Positions 1 to 6,773 are shown, numbered from the stretch's first letter. The stretch is DNA of 8,861 nt from DAIPHL01 sp036771375 (GCA_036771375.1 DAIPHL010000098.1:1-8861), one strand, 5' to 3'. Notes: generated by a model not told the origin, from the letters alone. Made by a program: numbers and translations.

Positions 1-1789
1 GGTCGGCGAGGATGTACGGGATCATGATCATCGCGACCTCGGACTTCGAGTGATTGTCCACTCGTTGGGTGAAGAGATCTCCCAGGATCGGAATGTAACC
101 GAGCACCGGGATCCTTCTGCGATCCTTTGTCCGGGTCTCCTGGTACAGTCCTCCCACGGCGAAGGGCTCGGCGTTGCGAACCCGGACGATGGTCTCCACC
201 ATTCGGGACGTCGTCTCCGGCGCCTGCGCACCGCCGCCTGCACTGCGGAAGCTGACGATATTGCCGGTCTGTATGTTGACCTTTATGGTCATGACGCCAT
301 TTCTGCCGATGACCGGGGTGAAGGTAAGGGTCGGCCCCGCACGGACCTCGCCGAAAGTGATGTTCCCATTGGAATCCACACCGGAGACGTACTTGTAGTT
401 ATGCGTGAGCTCCACCTTTGCGGGCTTCCCGTCGAGGGTGATCACGGAGGGATGCGCCAGGACCTTTCCCTTCCCGTTGCTCTCCAGCGCGTTGATCCCG
501 GCGGAGAGGAGTTTGGCGGACTTGTCCAGCGTGATGTTGTCCCAGACATGGTTGCTTCCGTAGGGCTTTCCTCCCAGCGGCAATCCAAGATCGGCCGGCT
601 TGAAACCGGTGTTGGCATAGTTATAGCCCGCTCCCACGCCCGCCCCGCTGAAATTGAACAGCCACTGGTCATATACGGCCGAGATCAACGTCTCGAGGTC
701 CTGTTTCGCCTCGTTGTTCACCTCGATGATCTTCGCCTGGATCATGACCTGTCTTCCCGGTTGATCGAGTTTGGCGAGCAACGCGGCGACATCCTTATGC
801 TGCTCCGGCGTGGCCGTGACGTAAAGAGAACGATTCCGCTGATCGAGGACGGGGGGCTTCGACAAGGGGATCAACCCCGTCAGGGCCGCCGTGAGATCGC
901 CCTGGAGACTCCCCTTGTCGTCGATCGCGTACGAGATGTTGTAGGCCCTCACGACCTCCTTCCCGAGCGTCTTTCCGATGCTTTCGACCTTGCCCACGAC
1001 AAGGGTGCTTCCGACCATGGAATAGGTCAGGTCAGTCATCCTGAGCAGATAGGAAAAGGCTTCGTTGAAGGGCACCCCTTTGAAGGAGACCGTGACCGAC
1101 ACATCCGGAACGGACGGATCGAGCAACAGATTGATGCGCTGTACGTCGGCCAGCATTCTGAACACCGATTTGACATCCGCGTCGCGAAGCTGCAGGGTCA
1201 CCGGCGCCTTGATTCCCATCGGATCTCCCTTCCTGTAGATCACGGGGGCCGGCTTCACATAATCCCGTTCCACCACGGGCTCGTAAACCTTGAGGACGAC
1301 CGTCTGCTGGTCTGCGCCAGGAATGCCATCCACCCTGTCCAGCATGAGGGCCCGTGGCGACGTAAACGTGATGCGCACCGCGTCCCCGCTCACAGGTTCG
1401 GCATCGGCCCGGTTGAGCAGTGGATAGTCATACTGCCGCCACCACCTCTCCCCGGTCTTTAAATTCAACCTCAGCACGTCCCAGTCGTATCCGTTCCACC
1501 AATCCCTCCGGTCCTTGTTCTGAGGAAAACGAATTCCATCCCACTGGAGGGTCAATTTCGCGCCGCCTGGTTCGGAGACCACCCTCGGATGGGGAATCTC
1601 GAAGCCCCTGAAATGAACGAAGACGTAATTTCCGGCGACCTGTCCGACTCGAATGCCGGCAAGCAATGGGGTGACCGGAGTGCTTCCGACGACATCCGGA
1701 GGCATATCCGACGCAAAGGCACCTCGACACAGAAGAAGCGTCGTAAACAGGAGCGCATACAAGAACGAAAATCGCCTGTCGGATCTCAT
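1..1789 (-). CDS. pilQ: Type IV pilus secretin PilQ (C-terminal end outside window)
   Basis: Outer-membrane secretin, expected to form the ring-shaped pore for pilus extrusion or DNA uptake. I translated the frame by hand from ATG 1789 to base 1 (596 residues) and found no stop. It opens with a signal peptide (basic MRSDRR, hydrophobic core, cleavage near AFA-S at about residue 30). Residues 31-190 are a divergent N-terminal region. An STN/N0 domain follows at about 197-266 and an N1 domain at about 277-343. The secretin domain begins at 347 with QVMIQAKIIEV, includes GKVLAHPSVITLDGKPAKVEL, and has the hallmark PVLGYIPILGDLF at 561-573. The visible end, SEVAMIMIPYILAD, matches the usual close of the domain, so only a short tail should be missing. 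The start is supported by GAGAGG just upstream, 8 bases after the pilP stop. The single N1 domain and the gene order favour PilQ over GspD. Confidence 0.95.
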   Translation of the reverse strand, partial: MRSDRRFSFLYALLFTTLLLCRGAFASDMPPDVVGSTPVTPLLAGIRVGQVAGNYVFVHFRGFEIPHPRVVSEPGGAKLTLQWDGIRFPQNKDRRDWWNGYDWDVLRLNLKTGERWWRQYDYPLLNRADAEPVSGDAVRITFTSPRALMLDRVDGIPGADQQTVVLKVYEPVVERDYVKPAPVIYRKGDPMGIKAPVTLQLRDADVKSVFRMLADVQRINLLLDPSVPDVSVTVSFKGVPFNEAFSYLLRMTDLTYSMVGSTLVVGKVESIGKTLGKEVVRAYNISYAIDDKGSLQGDLTAALTGLIPLSKPPVLDQRNRSLYVTATPEQHKDVAALLAKLDQPGRQVMIQAKIIEVNNEAKQDLETLISAVYDQWLFNFSGAGVGAGYNYANTGFKPADLGLPLGGKPYGSNHVWDNITLDKSAKLLSAGINALESNGKGKVLAHPSVITLDGKPAKVELTHNYKYVSGVDSNGNITFGEVRAGPTLTFTPVIGRNGVMTIKVNIQTGNIVSFRSAGGGAQAPETTSRMVETIVRVRNAEPFAVGGLYQETRTKDRRRIPVLGYIPILGDLFTQRVDNHSKSEVAMIMIPYILAD

Positions 1790-1797
1790 CCTGCCTC

Positions 1798-2436
1798 TCA
1801 TGGCCTCGTCATCGCAACCTCGTATCTCTTTTTCCTCCATACAAACGTCACACCCTTCGCATCTATCTTGACTATCCTGGCCGTACCATTTGAAAACTTG
1901 TTACCGGGCCTCACGATCAAGCCGCCGTCCTCTCCGTCCACGTCGACCAAAGCGACGCGTTCCTTGTTCAGGATCATCACCGCAAGCACCGTGACTTTCG
2001 GCGGTTCGGGTTCTATCTGCGGAACGCCTCCTTCCAGCAAAGGAGAGTGCGCCGGCGTCAACGAGGCAAGGACCGAGTCCGGCGCGACGGGAAGAATCCC
2101 CGAAACCTCGGCGAGACGAGCCGTCTGCATCACGACGTCACGCTGTTTGTTCATCGTATCGATCTCTACGCCCATCGCCTTCAGCTCTTCCGCCTCTTTG
2201 AGGGCTTCGACGTTGGTCATCACCGGCGGAGGGAGATCATTTCTCTCTTTCTGGGAGACGATGTTCCTTATTTTCACAAAGAAGAACCCGCTCATCGCAC
2301 AGCAGGCGAACAAGAGCACGATCACCAAAAGCTGCGTCGTGTTCTTCCCGTCCGTTCCTCGCCTGTTGGCCGTCTTGGCAGAAGAGAGACCGGAGCCCGT
2401 CTGTACCGTTTTTTTCGTTGCCGCAGCATCCGCCAT
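1798..2436 (-). CDS. pilP: PilP/GspC-like inner-membrane protein of the pilus assembly platform
   Basis: This 212-residue protein lies between pilO and pilQ, the position of pilP. Its likely role is to link the inner-membrane PilN-PilO complex to the secretin. Residues 1-34 are polar and basic, 35-54 form one hydrophobic segment (QLLVIVLLF to FFFV), 55-145 are a linker, and 145-212 resemble the HR/PilP beta domain, with VTVLAVMILNKERVALVDVD followed by a RPGNKF turn and GVTFVWRKKRYEV. PilP proteins are normally lipoproteins, but the cysteines at 45-46 sit inside the hydrophobic stretch after 34 polar residues. A GspC-like transmembrane anchor is therefore more likely than a lipobox. A GAGAGGGA Shine-Dalgarno lies about 6 bases before ATG 2436. 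The gap to the pilO stop is 12 bases. Assignment rests on context plus the HR-like C-terminus; primary sequence is divergent. Confidence 0.82.
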   Translation of the reverse strand: MADAAATKKTVQTGSGLSSAKTANRRGTDGKNTTQLLVIVLLFACCAMSGFFFVKIRNIVSQKERNDLPPPVMTNVEALKEAEELKAMGVEIDTMNKQRDVVMQTARLAEVSGILPVAPDSVLASLTPAHSPLLEGGVPQIEPEPPKVTVLAVMILNKERVALVDVDGEDGGLIVRPGNKFSNGTARIVKIDAKGVTFVWRKKRYEVAMTRP

Positions 2437-2448
2437 CGCAATCCCTCT

Positions 2449-2952
2449 CTAACTGTTCGCCTGACTCAAAACCGTCATGGAGCCGCTGACCTTCCCACCC
2501 GCGATGCCCTGCAGATTGAAAGTCGAGACCTTCATCAGGTACTTGCTCGCTCTCATCGAAGCCAACGCCTTCAGCAGCCCGTAATACGGTCCGTTGAAAT
2601 CGACTTGTATTTCGAGAAGTCCGCCCGGTCCCTCCCCACTCGACGAGGAACGATTCGTGTGATCGACCGCCGAGTTGTTCAGTGCCCTGTCCACCTCGGA
2701 GTAAAGCTCCAATGCGTTCATCGGCCTCTCCCGCGAGGAGGGGACGAGCTCTTCGAGAACCTTATACTCTCCAAGAAGCGCAACCTGTCCCTGCACCGTT
2801 TTCTCCAAGGTAGCGACATTTCCCGTAACCGCTCCGAGCTCGTCGCTGGTTTTCTTGAAGGTGCTGTAAAGGGCGAACTGCACCCCCAGGAACACAACGA
2901 CGACAAGCGCCGCGAGTACGCCGTACATTTTCTTCTGTCTTTCCGTTCTCAT
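2449..2952 (-). CDS. pilO: PilO-like inner-membrane pilus assembly protein
   Basis: A 167-residue bitopic protein: short basic N-terminus (MRTERQKK), transmembrane helix at about 10-29, a coiled-coil-prone stretch at about 33-68, then a small alpha/beta domain ending in a hydrophobic strand pattern. This matches PilO/GspM family architecture, though it is shorter than typical PilO of about 200 residues. PilO pairs with PilN in the inner membrane and contacts PilP. Its ATG overlaps the pilN stop by one base in a TAATG junction, which suggests translational coupling and equal stoichiometry with PilN. A serine/glycine-rich loop (SSSSGEGPGG) precedes the last domain. The call relies on size, topology and operon position more than on residue motifs. 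Confidence 0.85.
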   Translation of the reverse strand: MRTERQKKMYGVLAALVVVVFLGVQFALYSTFKKTSDELGAVTGNVATLEKTVQGQVALLGEYKVLEELVPSSRERPMNALELYSEVDRALNNSAVDHTNRSSSSGEGPGGLLEIQVDFNGPYYGLLKALASMRASKYLMKVSTFNLQGIAGGKVSGSMTVLSQANS

Positions 2953-3617
2953 TATTGTGCCGCCGTCCCTTCAACCGGACCCTGGGGTCCTGCTTCTCCG
3001 CCCGGTACGGCCTCGACGTCTTCCGACGTCTCGGCGGCGAGCGCTGCAGTGGATGCCGCAATCTCGGAGATGCCGCGAATGTCGCAGGTAATCTTGAAAG
3101 CGAAGGCGACCCTGTTTCCGACCGCCGTCCTGGTGGTCGTCGGCGCATCGACCTTCTTCACGATGTTTTTCATCCCGTCGAGTTTCGCTCCCAACGTGAT
3201 GATATTCTGGTCGTCAAGGGCCACGCCCTCCATCATGACATTTCCCGTCCTGATCTCCAAACGCGTGATCTTGACACCCGAGGGGACCGCACCCTCGAGA
3301 GCGGCGAGAAATTCCACCGTCGGCAGATCCTGGCGAACGAAGCCCATATCGCCGATCATCTTATCCTTCAGATCCTTCATGCTGGTGATCTTCTGCGTCA
3401 GACCATCCGTCTGCGCCATCAGGTGGTCCTGATTGCCTTTCGCGGCAATGAGCTCTCTTCTGACACCATGATACTGCATCCCCATATAGACGACGTTGAA
3501 GAGGGAAAGAAGCGTAAAGATCAAGAAAAGCGACACACTCAGGAGGCGGCCGACGTTCACTTGCCGCTCCTGCATCTGTGCCAAATGCGGAGGCCTCAGA
3601 TCGAATAGAACCTGCAT
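2952..3617 (-). CDS. pilN: PilN-like inner-membrane pilus assembly protein
   Basis: A 221-residue bitopic protein with a short cytoplasmic tail, a transmembrane helix at about 25-46, a coiled-coil region at about 50-88 and an alpha/beta periplasmic domain to about residue 190. This is the PilN layout. PilN forms a heterodimer with PilO, and its N-terminus normally docks into PilM through an INLLP motif. Here the equivalent stretch reads VLFDLRPP, so that motif is altered. The last 25 or so residues are rich in Glu, Gly, Pro and Ala, a low-complexity tail not usual for PilN. Start ATG 3617 lies 3 bases after the pilM stop with AAGG upstream. The stop is fused to the pilO start. Confidence 0.87.
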   Translation of the reverse strand: MQVLFDLRPPHLAQMQERQVNVGRLLSVSLFLIFTLLSLFNVVYMGMQYHGVRRELIAAKGNQDHLMAQTDGLTQKITSMKDLKDKMIGDMGFVRQDLPTVEFLAALEGAVPSGVKITRLEIRTGNVMMEGVALDDQNIITLGAKLDGMKNIVKKVDAPTTTRTAVGNRVAFAFKITCDIRGISEIAASTAALAAETSEDVEAVPGGEAGPQGPVEGTAAQ

Positions 3618-3620
3618 CGA

Positions 3621-4586
3621 TTACCTTACCCCCTTCGGCCGCAGCGCCAACCCAATGACGACCTCCCAACCGAAGTGTTCCTTCGGCGGGTTGGCGATGC
3701 CCCACATTCCCCACGGATCCACGATCTCCACCGAAGCCGGGCTGACCATCGAGATGTTCTCGACCAGCGCCTCTCTGTGTTGAGCCCCGTAGCCGGAAAC
3801 GTAGATCTTGTCCGCGGAAAAACCTCGTATTTGCGTGGATGCAAAATTGATCGTCGTTTGAATGTCCCTTGCGAAATGCCCCGCCGCCGAATCCCTGGAA
3901 TCGCTGACGGCGAAGGACTGTGTGGTGTTCCTGTAGACGATGCCGTTGTCTCTGTACGTTGCGATGATATAGCTGCTGACAACTCCCGCCAGCGCATAGA
4001 TATTGAAACCGGACGGAGGATACGGTCCCATGAGACAGCGCAACATCGCAAGCGGAGAGGGCTCGATTCCCGCAAGCCGAATTCCGACCTTGTTACAGGC
4101 GAGCATCAAGTTCTCCACGAGAACGCGCCGGACCGCGGAAGCCTGGCACTGGACCACTTCTCCCTTGAGCGCGCTATCCTCTCTTATCGGGTAGTCGATC
4201 AGGGCGATGTCATAGATGGCCTCTTCCACAGGGATCGGAAAATACTTCGAAAACTCGTACTTGAAGGATTCCTTTAGATAGTGCAGCTCCATCCTGGGAA
4301 GCTCCATCGTGCGCAAAAGAGAGTACTGAGATTGTATGCCGGCGTATATGACGCTGGGCCACTTACGACCGACGCTCTGCTTCAACGCCTTTAGATTGTC
4401 CTCGAGCCTTTCTCTGTCGACAAGTGGCTCCGCCCCCTCCAATCCAAGATCGAATGGCATCGTGACATACTCCTCTAATCGATAGGAGCCGTCCTTCTGT
4501 TTCAGAAGAGCGAGATACTGCATCACGCCGCCAAAAATGAAAAGTCCGGCCCTTCTCGCATCGCTGTCTTTCAACAAAAAGCCCAT
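3621..4586 (-). CDS. pilM: PilM-like actin-fold protein of the pilus assembly platform
   Basis: Cytoplasmic PilM-family protein (321 residues from this start) expected to bind the PilN tail and couple the platform to the motor ATPases. A recognisable PilM segment is ESFKYEFSKYFPIPVEEAIYD, where the family has a conserved helix ending in a hydrophobic-proline-rich turn. Overall length suits PilM. The actin-like phosphate and adenosine motifs look degenerate: AGLFIFGG at 13-20 in place of a DIG-type loop, ALAG at 198-201 in place of the second DIG, and SGYGA at 264-268 in place of a GG-rich loop. I chose ATG 4586 because AGGTGG lies 7 bases upstream and the product then begins MGFLLK, like other PilM proteins. 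ATG 4616, 10 codons earlier, has no good ribosome site. First gene of the operon. Confidence 0.87.
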   Translation of the reverse strand: MGFLLKDSDARRAGLFIFGGVMQYLALLKQKDGSYRLEEYVTMPFDLGLEGAEPLVDRERLEDNLKALKQSVGRKWPSVIYAGIQSQYSLLRTMELPRMELHYLKESFKYEFSKYFPIPVEEAIYDIALIDYPIREDSALKGEVVQCQASAVRRVLVENLMLACNKVGIRLAGIEPSPLAMLRCLMGPYPPSGFNIYALAGVVSSYIIATYRDNGIVYRNTTQSFAVSDSRDSAAGHFARDIQTTINFASTQIRGFSADKIYVSGYGAQHREALVENISMVSPASVEIVDPWGMWGIANPPKEHFGWEVVIGLALRPKGVR

Positions 4587-4642
4587 TCTCACGCCACCTT
4601 TTTGCCAATGATTCATTCACGCGTTAAAACCTTGCTTACTGG

Positions 4643-4671
4643 ATTATAGCATTAAACACAAGACATTTTAA
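4643..4671 (-). promoter_or_regulatory. Extended -10 promoter of the pilMNOPQ operon
   Basis: On the minus strand a consensus extended -10, TGCTATAAT, occupies 4651-4643. A TTAAAA hexamer (4 of 6 matches to TTGACA) lies at 4671-4666, 17 bases from the -10. The flanking DNA is very AT-rich, with two TTTTAA copies on the plus strand, and could act as an UP element. The predicted transcript would start near 4636, about 50 bases before the chosen pilM start. Nothing else on the minus strand in this gap competes with it. Confidence 0.75.
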
Positions 4672-4760
4672 GATTTTAAAGGACATCCGTTCGATTTTTT
4701 TTCTGCAAAGATGAAATCGGTCAGCGCCCGTCATTGCTTTTGATCATTGCGGATTAAACG

Positions 4761-4784
4761 CCGCGGGACTTCCGTCGTCCGCGG
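4761..4784. repeat. Inverted repeat in the divergent intergenic region
   Basis: CCGCGG at 4761-4766 and CCGCGG at 4779-4784 can pair, extended inward by AC/GT with one bulged G at 4767, leaving a 7-base loop. It is GC-rich but not followed by a T-run on either strand, so it does not look like a terminator. A direct repeat of TCATTGC (4731-4737 and 4744-4750, 13 bases apart) lies just to its left. The role is unknown; an operator or a leader hairpin are both possible. Confidence 0.4.
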
Positions 4785-4842
4785 ATGTGCAAGAGAGGAA
4801 GCCAAGCGGCGAGATCGCCCGCAGATTCCGTTCTTTTCGCAC

Positions 4843-4871
4843 TTGCATAAATAATGATAGTAAAATAACAT
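4843..4871 (+). promoter_or_regulatory. Weak candidate promoter for the exported-protein gene pair
   Basis: TTGCAT at 4843-4848 and TAACAT at 4866-4871 are 17 bases apart, each matching 4 of 6 sigma-70 consensus positions. The DNA is AT-rich compared with its surroundings. A start near 4878 would leave a leader of about 90 bases before the GTG start codon. An alternative -10, TATAAA at 4878-4883, has no acceptable -35. Confidence 0.3.
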
Positions 4872-4895
4872 CGTCTCTATAAAAAAGAGGCGATG
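4869..4895. repeat. 10-bp inverted repeat with A-rich loop
   Basis: CATCGTCTCT at 4869-4878 pairs with AGAGGCGATG at 4886-4895: nine Watson-Crick pairs and one G-T, around the 7-base loop ATAAAAA. It overlaps the weak candidate promoter and lies 57 bases before the AGGAGG ribosome site of the next gene. The position suits an operator palindrome or a leader hairpin. No T-run follows on the plus strand. On the minus strand it is followed by TTATTTT, but no minus-strand gene ends there. Confidence 0.5.
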
Positions 4896-4952
4896 CGGCA
4901 CATCGGCGGAGAGGTTCGTCCGTGCCGCCGGGGTTCGGAGAAAACGCCTCGG

Positions 4953-4958
4953 AGGAGG
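4953..4958 (+). promoter_or_regulatory. Consensus AGGAGG ribosome binding site that sets the GTG start
   Basis: AGGAGG sits 6 bases before GTG 4965, ideal spacing. The upstream in-frame ATG 4893 has only AGAGG 2 bases away, lies inside an inverted repeat, and would put about 53 polar, arginine-rich residues before the signal peptide. This site therefore decides the start in favour of GTG. Confidence 0.8.
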
Positions 4959-4964
4959 TGCGAC

Positions 4965-5591
4965 GTGTACGATCGACGAGCGAGGTCGGGCGGAAACGGC
5001 ATCGTAGCGACAGGGAGTCCCGCGGGAACATGCCGTTTCCCCCGCCTTTTTTTTCTCATAACGACTGTGATCAGCGCGTTTCTGTGCGAAACCCCCGGGC
5101 AGGCCGCGGAGGTCAAACACATACGGAACGACCTCACGCCAGCGCACGTAAGGATCTTCGACACGGATGCGTATTTCGTGCCGGCGAAGGGATTGGTCCC
5201 CGACAAAAGTTCCGATCGTTTCGTGTCGTCACAACGAGGCATCGAGATCATCGCCGCGACAGTCGATTCTCCGTACCTGGAGATTCGAAACGGTTTCACG
5301 GATTCGGCTCTCGCATCCAGGGGAGTGGAGGTAAAATCCCGGGGAGCGCTCACGATCAACGGCGCTGACGCCGTTTTGATCAAGGCGCTTCACAAAAGCG
5401 ACGGTAAAAAGTGGGGAAAGTGGATTTTGCTGCTCGACGAAGGAGAAAACCGCACGCTCGTGATAAACGGCATCTTCGTCGGTGGAGACGGAGATGCGGC
5501 AAAAGATGTGGAGAGTATGCTCAAAAGCGTCGTGTTACGGAAAAACGACAGGATATCCGCCGATCTCAGAGGGGGTTCAGTAGAAAATTGA
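4965..5591 (+). CDS. Exported protein of unknown function, single-domain paralogue of the next gene
   Basis: A 208-residue protein read from GTG 4965. A long basic n-region (1-27) leads into a hydrophobic core (LFFLITTVISAFL, 28-40) and an AxA-type cleavage site near GQAA (45-48), so it should be exported. The mature part has a beta-rich pattern of about 130 residues with ALTINGADAVLIKALHKSDG, then a hydrophobic strand WILLLDEGENRTLVINGIF and a closing MLKSVVLRKND. The same order of elements occurs in the downstream protein (NGRPATLFEGT, LLLFVTGDENLTTQIYGLF, LLSMIF), so I infer common ancestry. The pattern recalls small periplasmic domains of the DcrB/PsbP-like kind, but this is only a resemblance. 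No catalytic motif is visible. It lies 17 bases before the next gene and is probably co-transcribed with it. It is divergent from the pilus operon; no functional link is shown. Confidence 0.8.
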   Translation: MYDRRARSGGNGIVATGSPAGTCRFPRLFFLITTVISAFLCETPGQAAEVKHIRNDLTPAHVRIFDTDAYFVPAKGLVPDKSSDRFVSSQRGIEIIAATVDSPYLEIRNGFTDSALASRGVEVKSRGALTINGADAVLIKALHKSDGKKWGKWILLLDEGENRTLVINGIFVGGDGDAAKDVESMLKSVVLRKNDRISADLRGGSVEN

Positions 5592-5608
5592 AGAAGAACG
5601 GACAGATC

Positions 5609-6607
5609 ATGCTCCGCACATTCGCGACTCTCACCTGCTTTCTTGCAGTGGCCTGTACGTGTCACGCAGCGTCACCGATCCACAGGAACAACGTTCTCAC
5701 CGCGCGGCACGTTGCGGTGCCGGGAACCCACGTGGCGCTGGTGCCACCGCCCGGCGCCACACCGGCCGTGCGTTTTCGCGGTTTTGAAATTCCGCCTCTG
5801 AACGCCTCCCTCCGCGTCATGGAGAAGATGGGCGTATCCTACGCGAAATCCGAAAGAGATCTGGTCCCACAGGTCTTCGAAGCAGACGGCATAAAAATCA
5901 CGGACAGAGCCAAGGCGACGCTCAACGGTCGCCCCGCCACCCTCTTCGAGGGCACGATCGGAGGACAGGAGGGAAGCGCGGGGCTGCTCCTGTTTGTCAC
6001 GGGCGACGAAAACCTGACGACGCAGATATACGGCCTCTTTCCCGAGGGGGACCAAAAGGCGCGGCGAATCTTGAGAGAAGCGTTGCTCTCCATGATATTC
6101 AGGCCCCGGCAGGACGAAAACGGAGGCGGGCTCTACCGACTCTCGACCGGCGGAACGGAGTTCAAGTTCGCCGGAGAGACGAACATGACAAGACACTACA
6201 CCCTCGACGGAGCACCTCCATCCGGCACGATCGAAACGGCCCTCTATACCGTCACCGTCATCACCGAAACGCTGGTGCCGGAAAACGAGCGGGAGGATTT
6301 TACACGGCGCCGCATGGACAAATACATGGCGGAGCTCCCGTACACGATCTCCGGAATGCGAAAAATCTCCCTCGCCGGGCTTCCGGGGATCGAGCTGGTC
6401 GCGGATTTTTCGGGTGCCTCGCGGAGAACACGCACGGCGAGTGGGGCACGTGTAAACAGAACTTCGCCGGGCAAGAGCTTCCTGACGATTCTTTTCGACA
6501 GCCCCTCGAACACGCTCTATTCCTTCAATGGGTTGGCTGTTCGATCTTCGGAAGAGTATCTCGCACAGTTCCGGCAAATGACCTCCTCCTTCGTGTTGGA
6601 GGAATGA
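5609..6607 (+). CDS. Exported protein of unknown function with two related domains
   Basis: A 332-residue protein with a signal peptide: MLRTF, hydrophobic core, and cleavage near CHA-A at about residue 20. The AVAC sequence just before is a poor lipobox, so a soluble periplasmic product is more likely than a lipoprotein. Domain 1 spans about 34-165 (PGTHVALVPPPG, RFRGFEIP at 55-62, NGRPATLFEG, VTGDEN, LLSMIF). Domain 2 spans about 178-332 and repeats the order of elements: LAGLPGIELVADFSG at 255-269, LTILFDSPSNTLYSFNGLA, FRQMTSSFVLEE. The upstream gene has a third, single copy. No enzymatic motif or known name is recognised; a DcrB/PsbP-like fold is a guess. The open frame extends further upstream over the preceding gene, but ATG 5609 gives a clean signal peptide and starts just after that gene's stop. 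Its ribosome site (GGACAG) is weak, so coupling to the upstream gene is plausible. Confidence 0.82.
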   Translation: MLRTFATLTCFLAVACTCHAASPIHRNNVLTARHVAVPGTHVALVPPPGATPAVRFRGFEIPPLNASLRVMEKMGVSYAKSERDLVPQVFEADGIKITDRAKATLNGRPATLFEGTIGGQEGSAGLLLFVTGDENLTTQIYGLFPEGDQKARRILREALLSMIFRPRQDENGGGLYRLSTGGTEFKFAGETNMTRHYTLDGAPPSGTIETALYTVTVITETLVPENEREDFTRRRMDKYMAELPYTISGMRKISLAGLPGIELVADFSGASRRTRTASGARVNRTSPGKSFLTILFDSPSNTLYSFNGLAVRSSEEYLAQFRQMTSSFVLEE

Positions 6608-6767
6608 GGTCCGCACAAGCGACCTTTGCGCTTATTTCGCCCTCGTAGCGAATTGGCGAAAAGACGCGAGACCGCAGAAAACGGACACGATCTTTCGTGA
6701 AGCGGGCAAGGGATCGCCGAAGAAGTGTTCTCATGACGTCTTTTTTTCGGATTCGTGAGAAGACTAT
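6608..6767. other. Intergenic stretch without a recognised gene
   Basis: Between the exported-protein pair and the next promoter I see only weak structure. TTTCGCC and GGCGAAA can pair around a 13-base loop near 6636-6662, CACGA-TCTT-TCGTG forms a short hairpin near 6688-6701, and a run of seven to eight T lies at about 6740-6747 just after GACGTC. None combines a strong stem with an adjacent T-run, so I cannot assign a convincing terminator to the upstream gene pair. Confidence 0.4.
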
Positions 6768-6773
6768 TATAAT
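6746..6773 (+). promoter_or_regulatory. Promoter for the leader ORF and diguanylate cyclase
   Basis: A perfect TATAAT lies at 6768-6773. The best -35, TTCGGA at 6746-6751 with a 16-base spacer, matches only 3 of 6 positions, so the promoter may be weak or activator-dependent. The transcript would begin near 6780, about 30 bases before the small ORF at 6810. Confidence 0.55.

Noticed and set aside
50..1462. Long plus-strand open frame of 470 codons opposite the secretin gene
   Set aside because: The minus strand encodes an unmistakable secretin over the same bases. The plus frame gives an Arg/His/Asp-rich product without domains and has no ribosome site, so it is a by-product of codon bias.
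2047..3432. Long plus-strand open frame of 461 codons opposite pilN, pilO and pilP
   Set aside because: It crosses three well-supported minus-strand genes, lacks recognisable motifs and is arginine-rich, as expected for an antisense shadow.
4693..4702. Run of eight T in the intergenic region as a possible plus-strand terminator
   Set aside because: No stable stem precedes it and no plus-strand gene ends upstream of it.
4744..4848. Minus-strand 34-codon ORF beginning MQVRKERNLRA in the divergent intergenic region
   Set aside because: There is no ribosome binding site before its ATG, no promoter that fits, and it overlaps several inverted repeats more likely to be regulatory.
4893..4964. ATG 4893 as start of the first exported protein
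   Set aside because: It lies in a hairpin arm with the purine stretch only 2 bases away and would add a long polar arginine-rich segment before the signal peptide; GTG 4965 has an ideal AGGAGG.
5771..5794. The heptapeptide FRGFEIP occurs both in the second exported protein and in the N-terminal region of PilQ (near 1581-1601, minus strand)
   Set aside because: Codons differ almost throughout and the flanking residues do not align, so this is probably chance rather than a shared domain or recent duplication.
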